Shown one piece after another: positions 1 through 5,817 of a stretch of 15,720 nt of DNA. The translations under genes were made by a program, and so were the position numbers. The DNA comes from Prolixibacteraceae bacterium (GTDB lineage: Bacteria; Bacteroidota; Bacteroidia; Bacteroidales; Prolixibacteraceae). The notes beneath the pieces were generated by a model. The model searched no databases, was not told where the DNA came from, and saw only the letters and a list, made by a program, of their open reading frames with translations. Numbering within the stretch: the first letter of the stretch is position 1; every line of letters starts with the position of its first letter. Where the stretch lies: contig DAIDJX010000047.1 in NCBI GenBank assembly GCA_027451165.1, positions 1 through 15,720 on the forward strand. The letters run 5' to 3'.

Positions 1-2
1 AG

Positions 3-311
3 CAATCCCGTGGAAAAAACCGGGAACAGGCCAATGAATATATTCAGAACATCACCTATCGTTATGAGCTGAAGGATTCAGTCCTGTATCTCGATCCCTG
101 GTTCCTGCCCGGACCTGTTGACAAATGGAAAGACCAGCGGGTGGATATTAACCTAAAAATTCCGCAAGGGATGGCGGTTTACCTCGATGAAAAGGTGGAT
201 GAAATAATCTATGATATTTCCAACGTATCCAATACCTGGGACCACGACATGATCGGCAAGACCTGGGTCATGCTTCCGGACGGACTGACCATGAAAGACA
301 GTATAAAATAG
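3..311 (+). CDS. PspC-family protein, C-terminal part only (5' end outside window)
   Basis: An open frame enters from the left edge and ends at TAG 309-311, giving about 102 residues. The segment begins QSRGKNREQANEYIQNITYR and continues through a KDSVLYLDPWF stretch, a VDINLKIPQGMAVYLD strand pattern and a DISNVSNTWDHDMIGKTWVM block. This series of beta strands followed by a short terminal motif resembles the C-terminal beta-rich region that Bacteroidota carry behind a PspC transmembrane domain. The membrane and PspC parts would lie upstream and cannot be seen. PspC proteins are inner-membrane components of the phage-shock envelope-stress response; that role is family knowledge. The family call comes from recalled similarity in the tail, so it is moderate; the reading frame itself is secure. 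Confidence 0.6.
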   Translation, partial: QSRGKNREQANEYIQNITYRYELKDSVLYLDPWFLPGPVDKWKDQRVDINLKIPQGMAVYLDEKVDEIIYDISNVSNTWDHDMIGKTWVMLPDGLTMKDSIK

Positions 312-539
312 TTACGTTTAAAGCAGGGTGCTTATAACATACCAACTCTCCCCTGCCTCCTGCAGTCCTTGGCGCACGGGGATTACCAATGACAGATTTA
401 TCCAACTGTCTGTTAATGAACCGCGAACGTTTCCCCCTGGTCAGGAGGGGTGGCTCCGCCCACAGTTTAGTTTAGTGGCCCGATCATATTGCGGGGACGG
501 GGTGGTTGAGCAGTATGTCATCCCGGGTAACCCCCCAAA

Positions 540-560
540 AATTTGGACACAATGTGGAAA
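540..560. mobile_element. Possible remnant of an IS3-type transposon end
   Basis: The words CCCCAAAAATTTGGACAC at about 535-552 look like the terminal inverted repeats of many IS3-family elements. No transposase reading frame, second end or target duplication is visible nearby, so this is a weak call from recalled resemblance. Confidence 0.15.
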
Positions 561-635
561 TGACAGGGAGCAGTTCGCTACCTTCGTGGTCATAAACAAC
601 TTGTCAAATTTCTTTTCACCTTTCCAAGGCGAAGG

Positions 636-816
636 TGCAGATGTCTCCTCCCTCCGGTCGTCGACATGACAATGGCAGTCGGCTAAAAGGGAACCGTGGC
701 CGGGCGGTAATCAATATGCTTTTCATGGCAGGGTTTTGTGCCGCCCGGCCACGGTTCCCCCTTCTGTCCGGGCGGCTCTTGTCATCCTGACGAAGCGGAG
801 CGAGGAAGGATCTGCA
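636..816. repeat. Nested inverted-repeat element (outer imperfect arms, inner perfect 19-bp arms)
   Basis: The inner arms are GGGAACCGTGGCCGGGCGG at 689-707 and its exact reverse complement at 741-759, separated by 33 bases. They are flanked by imperfect outer arms. The left arm (636-672) starts TGCAGATGTCTCC and ends CATGACAA. The right arm (779-816) starts TTGTCATCCTGACGAAG and ends GGATCTGCA. Read in reverse complement the right arm matches most of the left. The outer arms have the look of the dispersed GTCATCCTGA-cgaag-cgGAGCGA-type intergenic repeats common in many bacterial genomes (recalled, not searched). Transcribed, the whole would fold into a long stem. There is no T-run behind it, so it is not a classical terminator. 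Confidence 0.75.
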
Positions 817-934
817 TGAATGACTGGTGACCGGTTACTCCTTTCAGGTGCGACTCTTGTCATTAGTACTGCGTCAGGGCGGCAGAAGGAAGGAGCGCCC
901 GTCCGACCGGAGTTATCCGGGCGGGGTGAGGGAT

Positions 935-1900
935 CTAAAAATAACTGTAAATCAGCTCATCATCCGCTTGTAACCCCACCGACTGATGTACTTCCAGGAT
1001 GGGTTCAAAAAGATGATACTGACCAGAAAGCAGGGTTTCCAGCAGCCGGGCCTCTTCAGGCCTGTAGTAACTGCCTGAAAGCCCTGCTTTTTTTATGGTG
1101 CCTTTATCAACTTCCAGCGCTATGTTCAGCTCTTTATTGTCCGGGAAAGTTGTCCGGGTAAACCGGTATACCGGAGAATACCCGAAAATCCAGTCTCCTG
1201 TCGAGTATTTCTGTTTTGAAAGCTGCCGGATACTTTCTTTTTCAACAGCGGTCAACTGATAATCATTCATTTCAGGATATGCCTTTTTCAGCTGTGTAGC
1301 CAGGTACAGGATAAAATCCTCCCTGGTCACAGGCCGGGAGAGAAATTCCGAAATATTAACCACAGGACTTCTGTAAGAGGCTACTGCTTTACTTTGGTAA
1401 AGACCCGGTGAGGGGCGAATGGCTTCCCCGAGCCGTGTCAGGTCGGCATCAAACAGCAGGGTGCCATGGTGCAGTACCCTGTTTTTAAAAATGTGCTCTG
1501 CATTTCCGGAAATTTTTTTTCCACCCACCAGCAGGTCATTTCTTCCGGAAGTTCCGGCTTCAATACCCAAATCCGCAAGCGCCCTTATGATTGGTTCGGT
1601 AAAATTGCGGAAACTGACCTCCTGCGGGCTATCTATACTTTTAAGGAAAGAGAAATTCACATTTCCGGCATCGTGGAATACGGTTCCTCCGCCGGAAATC
1701 CGCCTGGCCAGCCGGATTCCGTTTTCCCGGACATAGCGGTAATTGATTTCCGCCATCAGGTTCTGGTGCTTTCCAACCACCACCGTATGGTGGCATTGCC
1801 AGATCATCACCATGTCTTCCCGGTGGTTCTTCAGCAGATACTCTTCTGCGGCCAGGCAAAACCAGGGATCAGTCTCTTCCGGAATCAAACACCATTTCAT
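935..1900 (-). CDS. lplA: Lipoate-protein ligase A
   Basis: The enzyme activates free lipoate with ATP and attaches it to the lysine of lipoyl domains (2-oxoacid dehydrogenases, glycine cleavage H protein) in the cytoplasm; this is family knowledge. From the ATG at 1900 the protein has 321 residues, close to the usual two-domain length. Visible signatures are RRISGGGTVFHD (about 66-77), the lipoyl-AMP glycine loop; GRNDLLV followed by GGKKISGNAEH (about 126-136), with the conserved lysine near K129; and HHGTLLFDADLTRL (about 144-157). Residues from about 240 to the end form the small accessory domain. A TTG two codons upstream keeps the frame open, but ATG is preferred. A TACCTTTG box lies about 20 bases before the start on the minus strand. 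The gene is divergent from dtd and shows no functional link with it. Confidence 0.93.
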   Translation of the reverse strand: MKWCLIPEETDPWFCLAAEEYLLKNHREDMVMIWQCHHTVVVGKHQNLMAEINYRYVRENGIRLARRISGGGTVFHDAGNVNFSFLKSIDSPQEVSFRNFTEPIIRALADLGIEAGTSGRNDLLVGGKKISGNAEHIFKNRVLHHGTLLFDADLTRLGEAIRPSPGLYQSKAVASYRSPVVNISEFLSRPVTREDFILYLATQLKKAYPEMNDYQLTAVEKESIRQLSKQKYSTGDWIFGYSPVYRFTRTTFPDNKELNIALEVDKGTIKKAGLSGSYYRPEEARLLETLLSGQYHLFEPILEVHQSVGLQADDELIYSYF

Positions 1901-1920
1901 GATCAAAACTGAATGTCAAA

Positions 1921-1928
1921 CAAAGGTA
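1921..1928 (-). promoter_or_regulatory. Putative -7 box of the lipoate ligase promoter
   Basis: The minus strand reads TACCTTTG, an exact match to the Bacteroidota TAnnTTTG -7 element, ending about 20 bases before the ATG. The position 19 bases upstream does not read TTG, so the -33 element is weak or absent. Confidence 0.45.
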
Positions 1929-2002
1929 ATTTTTCAGAGGGTTAACCAGTCGGGTTAATTGCTATTTTTACTTTTTCAAATGCAACAAAGAAAAAGAAGG
2001 TA

Positions 2003-2455
2003 ATGAGGGTGCTTGTCCAAAGAGTTTCGGGTGCATCTGTGACCATAGATCAGCGCAAAGTGGCGGAATCGGGTAGGGGATTATTGCTGTTGGTTGGAAT
2101 TGAAGAGGCAGATAATCAGGAGGATATCGACTGGCTGGTAAAGAAAGTGACGCAGCTCCGGATTTTTGATGATGCTGAAGGGGTAATGAATTTATCGGTC
2201 AACGATGTAAACGGTGAGATCATTGTCGTCAGCCAGTTCACCCTTCATGCCAGCACCAAAAAAGGGAACCGGCCCTCTTACATCAAAGCAGCCAGGCCGG
2301 AAACCGCCATACCGTTGTACGAAAATTTTGTAGCGGGTCTGGAAAAAGTGATGAACAAAAAAGTGGGAACAGGCGTATTCGGTGCCAATATGCAAGTGGC
2401 GCTGGTCAATGACGGACCCGTTACCATTTTGCTGGATTCCAAATACAAGGAATAA
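2003..2455 (+). CDS. dtd: D-aminoacyl-tRNA deacylase
   Basis: Dtd hydrolyses D-amino acids (and glycine mischarged on tRNA-Ala) from tRNA, protecting translation in the cytoplasm. The 150-residue length is typical of the family. Both defining motifs are present: SQFTLHA (77-83), followed by KKGNRPSY (86-93), and NDGPVTILLD (136-145), whose Gly138-Pro139 pair is the cross-subunit cis-proline motif that excludes L-aminoacyl substrates. The N-terminus MRVLVQRVSGASV is the usual Dtd start, and a purine-rich GAAGG lies a few bases upstream of the ATG. The stop is 16 bases before the MazG-like gene, and deoC follows, so the three are probably co-transcribed. No sign of damage. Confidence 0.96.
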   Translation: MRVLVQRVSGASVTIDQRKVAESGRGLLLLVGIEEADNQEDIDWLVKKVTQLRIFDDAEGVMNLSVNDVNGEIIVVSQFTLHASTKKGNRPSYIKAARPETAIPLYENFVAGLEKVMNKKVGTGVFGANMQVALVNDGPVTILLDSKYKE

Positions 2456-2471
2456 ACAAAAAAAGCACCAG

Positions 2472-2816
2472 ATGGGGAATGAAAATATTACCTTAAAAGA
2501 AGCCCAGGAGCAGGTTGACCAATGGATCAAAAGCTTTGGCGTCCGCTATTTCAGTGAGTTGACCAATATGGTGCTGCTGACCGAAGAAGTGGGCGAGATG
2601 GCCAGGATCATTGCCCGGAAATATGGGGAACAGTCGTTTAAAGAATCAGATAAAAATATTGATCTTGGAGATGAAATGGCTGATGTGTTATGGGTGCTGA
2701 TCTGTCTGGCCAATCAGACCGGCATAGATCTGACGGCAGCATTTATCAGGAACATGGAAAAAAAAAGCATCCGGGATGCTGTCCGGCACCTGAAGAATGA
2801 TAAACTCAAAAAATAA
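2472..2816 (+). CDS. MazG-like nucleotide pyrophosphohydrolase
   Basis: This is a single-domain, all-helical protein of 114 residues from the ATG at 2472. The all-alpha NTP pyrophosphatase metal-binding motifs are visible: EEVGE (38-42) and, about 25 residues later, GDEMADVLW (66-74) with E68 and D71. Such proteins hydrolyse nucleoside triphosphates to the monophosphate and pyrophosphate with Mg2+, often removing non-canonical nucleotides; the substrate of this one cannot be read from sequence. An open frame extends upstream into dtd in another frame, but that extension is a shadow of dtd and the start after its stop is preferred. The gene lies between dtd and deoC, 16 bases after the first and 4 bases before the preferred start of the second. 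Confidence 0.88.
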   Translation: MGNENITLKEAQEQVDQWIKSFGVRYFSELTNMVLLTEEVGEMARIIARKYGEQSFKESDKNIDLGDEMADVLWVLICLANQTGIDLTAAFIRNMEKKSIRDAVRHLKNDKLKK

Positions 2817-2820
2817 CAAT

Positions 2821-3678
2821 ATGAATTTCAAACCTTGTCCGTTAACACAAGAGGAAGTGGTCAGCCAGGCTGATCATTTCCGGAGTATTGCACTGTCATT
2901 GAAATTGCCGGCTTACCTTAAAACTGCTTTTTCCTGCATTGATCTAACGACCCTTAATGCCACGGATACAGTCAGTCATGTGGCTGGATTTACGGCGAAG
3001 GTTAATTTGTTTGATTTGGAATTCAAAGGTTTTCCCAATGTGGCAGCCATATGTGTTTATCCTCAGATGGCTGGAATTGTCAGGGAAAACCTGGCTTCAG
3101 GAGCGGTGAAAGTGGCAGCTGTGGCGGGTGGTTTTCCCCAATCCATGACCTTTCTGGAAGTAAAAACAGAAGAAGCCCGGCTGGCTGTAGTTCATGGCGC
3201 TGATGAAATTGACATCGTCCTGCCTTTATGGGCATTTCTGGAGGGAAATTTTCAATATTGCCAGGTCGAAATTGCAGCGATAAAAAAGGCCATTGGAGAC
3301 GCTCATTTAAAGGTCATTCTGGAAACCGGACTGCTTGCTTATCCGGGAAAAATCTGGCAGGCATCCCTGCTGGCATTGGAAGCTGGGGCAGATTTCATCA
3401 AGACTTCCACCGGTAAGGCAGCAGTGTCAGCTACACCGGAAGCAGCAGTGGTGATGTGTTCAGCGCTTCGCTACTGGTATGAACAAACCGGAGAGCTCAG
3501 GGGGTTCAAACCGGCAGGAGGTATTGTGCAGACAGAAGAGGCTTTGGTTTACCTGGCGATCGTTCAGGGCATACTTGGCGATGAGTGGCTGAACAAACAG
3601 CTTTTCAGGATCGGGGCAAGCCGCCTGGCCAATCACCTGCTGTCGGATATACAGGGAAGACCGGTGGTGCATTTCTGA
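2821..3678 (+). CDS. deoC: Deoxyribose-phosphate aldolase
   Basis: DeoC cleaves 2-deoxyribose-5-phosphate to glyceraldehyde-3-phosphate and acetaldehyde in deoxynucleoside salvage. The 285-residue TIM-barrel protein keeps the class I aldolase set: IDLTTLNATDT (40-50), KVAAVAGGFP (97-106), ADEIDIV (127-133) with the catalytic Asp near 131, LKVILETGLL (163-172), DFIKTSTGK (191-199) with the Schiff-base lysine K194, and RGFKPAGGI (227-235) with K230 as the second catalytic lysine. The chosen ATG lies 4 bases after the MazG-like stop. An in-frame ATG at 2797 would add 8 residues and overlap that gene. A short palindromic repeat follows the stop. Genes for other nucleoside salvage steps are not adjacent. 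Confidence 0.95.
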   Translation: MNFKPCPLTQEEVVSQADHFRSIALSLKLPAYLKTAFSCIDLTTLNATDTVSHVAGFTAKVNLFDLEFKGFPNVAAICVYPQMAGIVRENLASGAVKVAAVAGGFPQSMTFLEVKTEEARLAVVHGADEIDIVLPLWAFLEGNFQYCQVEIAAIKKAIGDAHLKVILETGLLAYPGKIWQASLLALEAGADFIKTSTGKAAVSATPEAAVVMCSALRYWYEQTGELRGFKPAGGIVQTEEALVYLAIVQGILGDEWLNKQLFRIGASRLANHLLSDIQGRPVVHF

Positions 3679-3680
3679 GG

Positions 3681-3736
3681 ATCGCACGACCGTAGAGACG
3701 CGCGGTTGTGGAGACGCACGATCGTGCGTCTCTATT
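3681..3736. repeat. Palindromic intergenic repeat between convergent genes
   Basis: The region contains a perfect 22-base palindrome at 3711-3732, beginning GAGACGCACGA. It is preceded by degenerate copies of the same words: CGCACGA at 3683-3689 repeats at 3715-3721, and GAGACGC at 3695-3701 repeats at 3711-3717. It lies between the deoC stop and the opposing polyprenyl synthase stop, and the palindrome overlaps the last stop codon base. The hairpin could terminate both transcripts, but no U-tract follows on either strand. The words resemble GTAGAGACGC-type dispersed repeats seen in many genomes (recalled). Confidence 0.75.
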
Positions 3737-4706
3737 TGTTCCTTTCGGTGATATAATGCATCAGGGAGATGAGGGCATTACGGGCTTCATTTTCAGGGAA
3801 TTCCAGTAATCCGGCGATGGCTTTATCCCTGAAATGGATCATTTTTTGGGTCGAGTATTCAATTCCTCCGGACGCAACAACCTTTTCCACCAGTTTACCT
3901 ACTGCTTCCGACTTCTTGTTTTTGCTTTTTACCAACCGTAAAATTCTGAGTTTCTCAGGCAGGGAAGACTGATTCAGAAGGTGTAGCAGGGGAAGGGTGA
4001 TTTTTTTCTCCTGGATATCGTTGCCTGTCGGTTTGCCGATGAAACCCTTGTCAAGGTAATCGAAAATATCATCCTTGATCTGAAAAGCTATTCCGGCATC
4101 CTGGCCAATCCGGTACATTTTCTCAACCAGGTCTTCATCACTGGTAACAGAAGAAGCACCGATGGCCATGCTGGTGGCGATCAGGGAGGCCGTCTTCTTG
4201 CGGATGATTTCAAAATAAGTATCCGCATTCATGTCGAGGTTTCTGCTTTTTTTGATCTGAAGGATTTCCCCTTCGCTCATATCCTGAACTGCCCGGGAAA
4301 TGAGATGCAAAAATCCGTATCTCTTTTTTTCCAGTTGAAGAATCAGCCCTTTGGATAGAATATAATCCCCGACCAGAACAGCCAGTTTATTTTGCCATAA
4401 GGCCTTCACCGACAGGAGGCCGCGACGCTCAAAGGAATCATCCACCACATCGTCGTGGACCAGGGATGCGGTATGCAGCAATTCCACAGAGCAAGCCGCC
4501 AGAAGGGCATCTTCTTTGGGTTCGCCGAAGAGCCGGGCAGACAGAAAAACAAATACCGGGCGAAGCTGTTTGCCACGGGTACGGTAGATGTAATTAAGTA
4601 TGGTACCCAGCAGAGGGACATCACTCCGGAGTGATTTACGGAAATAAGGCTCAAAATCCCTGAGCTCTTTTTCAATCGGTTTTTTAATTTCCTGCAAGGT
4701 CACCAT
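3732..4706 (-). CDS. Trans-polyprenyl diphosphate synthase (medium or long chain)
   Basis: This prenyl elongating enzyme adds isopentenyl diphosphate units to an allylic diphosphate. The 324-residue all-helical protein has the GKQLRPVFVF isopentenyl-binding segment (45-54), the first aspartate-rich motif LVHDDVVDDS (82-91; D85, D86, D89), and the second, QIKDDIFDY (209-217; D212, D213, D216), preceded by the conserved Phe-Gln. The residues 5 and 4 positions before the first motif are Ala80 and Ser81, not aromatic. In this family that favours products longer than farnesyl diphosphate, consistent with octaprenyl- or heptaprenyl-type synthases making menaquinone side chains. The exact chain length cannot be read. 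The gene has a good upstream promoter, is divergent from the ArsR-type gene and convergent with deoC. Confidence 0.92.
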   Translation of the reverse strand: MVTLQEIKKPIEKELRDFEPYFRKSLRSDVPLLGTILNYIYRTRGKQLRPVFVFLSARLFGEPKEDALLAACSVELLHTASLVHDDVVDDSFERRGLLSVKALWQNKLAVLVGDYILSKGLILQLEKKRYGFLHLISRAVQDMSEGEILQIKKSRNLDMNADTYFEIIRKKTASLIATSMAIGASSVTSDEDLVEKMYRIGQDAGIAFQIKDDIFDYLDKGFIGKPTGNDIQEKKITLPLLHLLNQSSLPEKLRILRLVKSKNKKSEAVGKLVEKVVASGGIEYSTQKMIHFRDKAIAGLLEFPENEARNALISLMHYITERNK

Positions 4707-4779
4707 CCTGAATTATTTGATTTACTGAATCCCGGGCAATAATTTCCCCTTTAATTAAATTCATTTTAATTCATCATGC

Positions 4780-4809
4780 CAAATGTATTAAAAATCATCT
4801 GCAACACAA
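4780..4809 (-). promoter_or_regulatory. Promoter for the polyprenyl synthase gene
   Basis: On the minus strand TTG (4809-4807) is followed by exactly 19 bases and then TACATTTG (4787-4780). This is a full match to the Bacteroidota -33 TTG / -7 TAnnTTTG layout. Transcription would start near 4773, leaving a 5' leader of about 65 bases before the ATG at 4706. Confidence 0.6.
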
Positions 4810-4835
4810 TTCTTTCTGCTTAATTTGAATATTTA

Positions 4836-4843
4836 TATATTTG
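4836..4843 (+). promoter_or_regulatory. Putative -7 box for the ArsR-family gene
   Basis: TATATTTG fits TAnnTTTG. The triplet 19 bases upstream is TTC (4814-4816), one base off TTG. The leader before the ATG at 4861 would be only about 10 bases. It shares a 150-base AT-rich divergent region with the polyprenyl synthase promoter, so a regulator bound here could affect both genes. Confidence 0.45.
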
Positions 4844-4860
4844 TATAATATCTGAAAACA

Positions 4861-5172
4861 ATGGGTGAAATAGATGAATTAAACATTGAAAAACTGGAAC
4901 TGGCAGCCAATCTGTTGAAAGCAATTGCTCATCCGATGAGGATTGCCATTCTTAAACACCTGGAAGGAGGGAAAAAACTCACTGTGACGGAAATTTACGA
5001 AGCTTTGGGAATTGAACAGGCAACTACCTCCCACCATTTGGGCATACTTAAGGATAAAGGTGTTTTATGTTCCAGAAGGGATGGTAAGAATACCTATTAT
5101 TTTCTGAAACATGAAATGCTGACCCAGATCCTGGACTGTATCCATAAGTGCAGTTGTGATCCGCAGAATTGA
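4861..5172 (+). CDS. ArsR/SmtB-family winged-helix regulator
   Basis: This is a 103-residue winged-helix DNA-binding protein. The N-terminal helix KLELAANLLKAIAHPMRIAI (11-30) carries the HPxR-type signature of the family. The helix-turn-helix lies at about 41-64, with recognition helix QATTSHHLGILKDKG (53-67), and the wing at 68-82 (CSRRDGKNTYYF). The ELCVCD metal box of classical ArsR/SmtB sensors in the recognition-helix region is missing. Instead the last helix ends with a cluster C93, H95, C97, C99 (CIHKCSCD), a possible metal or redox site. Whether it regulates itself, the divergent polyprenyl synthase gene or the downstream rdgB-porZ genes is not known. rdgB starts 52 bases after its stop. 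Confidence 0.9.
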   Translation: MGEIDELNIEKLELAANLLKAIAHPMRIAILKHLEGGKKLTVTEIYEALGIEQATTSHHLGILKDKGVLCSRRDGKNTYYFLKHEMLTQILDCIHKCSCDPQN

Positions 5173-5224
5173 TTGTTTTCCGATCTTGTGAACATGCTGT
5201 CTGTACCCATTTGAACCGAAACCC

Positions 5225-5803
5225 ATGGAACTTGTTTTTGCCACCAACAATCCACATAAACTGACTGAGATAAGGCAACTTCTGAAGGAACGCTTTGTGG
5301 TAAAAAGCCTGGCAGATATCGGTTATTTTGAGGAAATTCCGGAAGATTATCACTCCCTTGAAGAAAATGCTTCCCAAAAAGCCTGGACGATTTATAACCG
5401 CTATGGTATTGACTGTTTTGCAGATGATACCGGGCTGGAAGTGGAAGCGCTGGGCGGTGAACCCGGAGTGTTCTCTGCCCGGTATGCCGGCCCTGGAAAT
5501 AATGCAGATGACAATATTGCCAAACTCCTGTCCCGGTTGGCTGAAATAAAAAACAGGAAAGCGCGTTTTAGAACGGTAATCTCGTTGGTTGCAGAAGGTA
5601 AAGAATGGTTGTTTGAAGGCATCGTGGAAGGAACAATTCTGACTGAGAAATGGGGGAACAATGGGTTTGGCTATGATCCGGTTTTTTGTCCTGCCGGGTT
5701 TACTTCATCCTTTGCAGAGATGGATCTGGACACGAAGAATAAGATCAGTCACAGGGGCCGGGCTTTTGAAAAGCTGGTCAGTTACCTGATGACCCGGAGA
5801 TAG
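5225..5803 (+). CDS. rdgB: dITP/XTP pyrophosphatase (RdgB/HAM1 family)
   Basis: The enzyme hydrolyses dITP, ITP and XTP to monophosphate and pyrophosphate, keeping deaminated purines out of DNA and RNA. The 192-residue length is typical. Motifs in order: FATNNPHKLTEI (5-16), the phosphate-binding start; CFADDTGLEVEAL (64-76), with D67 and D68 for metal and base catalysis; PGVFSARYAG (80-89); GFGYDPVF (147-154); and KNKISHRGRAFEKL (171-184), which reads the purine base. It lies between an ArsR-type gene and porZ, 14 bases before the latter, and is likely to share a transcript with porZ. Confidence 0.95.
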   Translation: MELVFATNNPHKLTEIRQLLKERFVVKSLADIGYFEEIPEDYHSLEENASQKAWTIYNRYGIDCFADDTGLEVEALGGEPGVFSARYAGPGNNADDNIAKLLSRLAEIKNRKARFRTVISLVAEGKEWLFEGIVEGTILTEKWGNNGFGYDPVFCPAGFTSSFAEMDLDTKNKISHRGRAFEKLVSYLMTRR

Positions 5804-5817
5804 AAAGTATTGCAGTT

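Larger units (their letters stand above)
312..934. other. Gene-poor, repeat-rich intergenic region
   Basis: About 620 bases separate the PspC-family gene from the lipoate ligase stop. Two 113-codon open frames (328-669 and the start of 820-1161) have no recognisable motif, are rich in Pro, Ser and Arg, and one runs into the lipoate ligase gene, so I do not call them. The stretch is more GC-rich than the flanking genes, and the words CCGGGCGG or CCGCCCGG recur at about 700-707, 741-748, 768-775 and 917-924. It contains nested inverted repeats (636-816), a small inverted repeat 11 bases past the lipoate ligase stop (896-901 with 918-923, CGCCCG/CGGGCG), and a 10-base direct repeat CTCTTGTCAT at 776-785 and 854-863. 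No tRNA or recognised small RNA was seen. Confidence 0.7.

Noticed and set aside
328..669. 113-codon open frame in the first intergenic region
   Set aside because: No recognisable motif, low-complexity composition, no ribosome binding site, and its end runs into the left arm of the inverted-repeat element.
896..923. Rho-independent terminator after the lipoate ligase gene
   Set aside because: A 6-bp CGCCCG/CGGGCG inverted repeat is present, but the loop is 16 bases and no U-tract follows on the minus strand.
820..1161. 113-codon open frame on the plus strand
   Set aside because: It overlaps the 3' end of the well-supported lipoate ligase gene by more than 200 bases and has no family features.
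2797..2820. Upstream ATG start for deoC
   Set aside because: It would overlap the MazG-like gene and adds eight poorly conserved polar residues; the ATG at 2821 gives the normal start.
5200..5224. Separate promoter for rdgB (TACCCATTTG)
   Set aside because: The spacing within the -7 box is four bases instead of two, and no TTG is found at the right distance; read-through from the ArsR-type gene is simpler.
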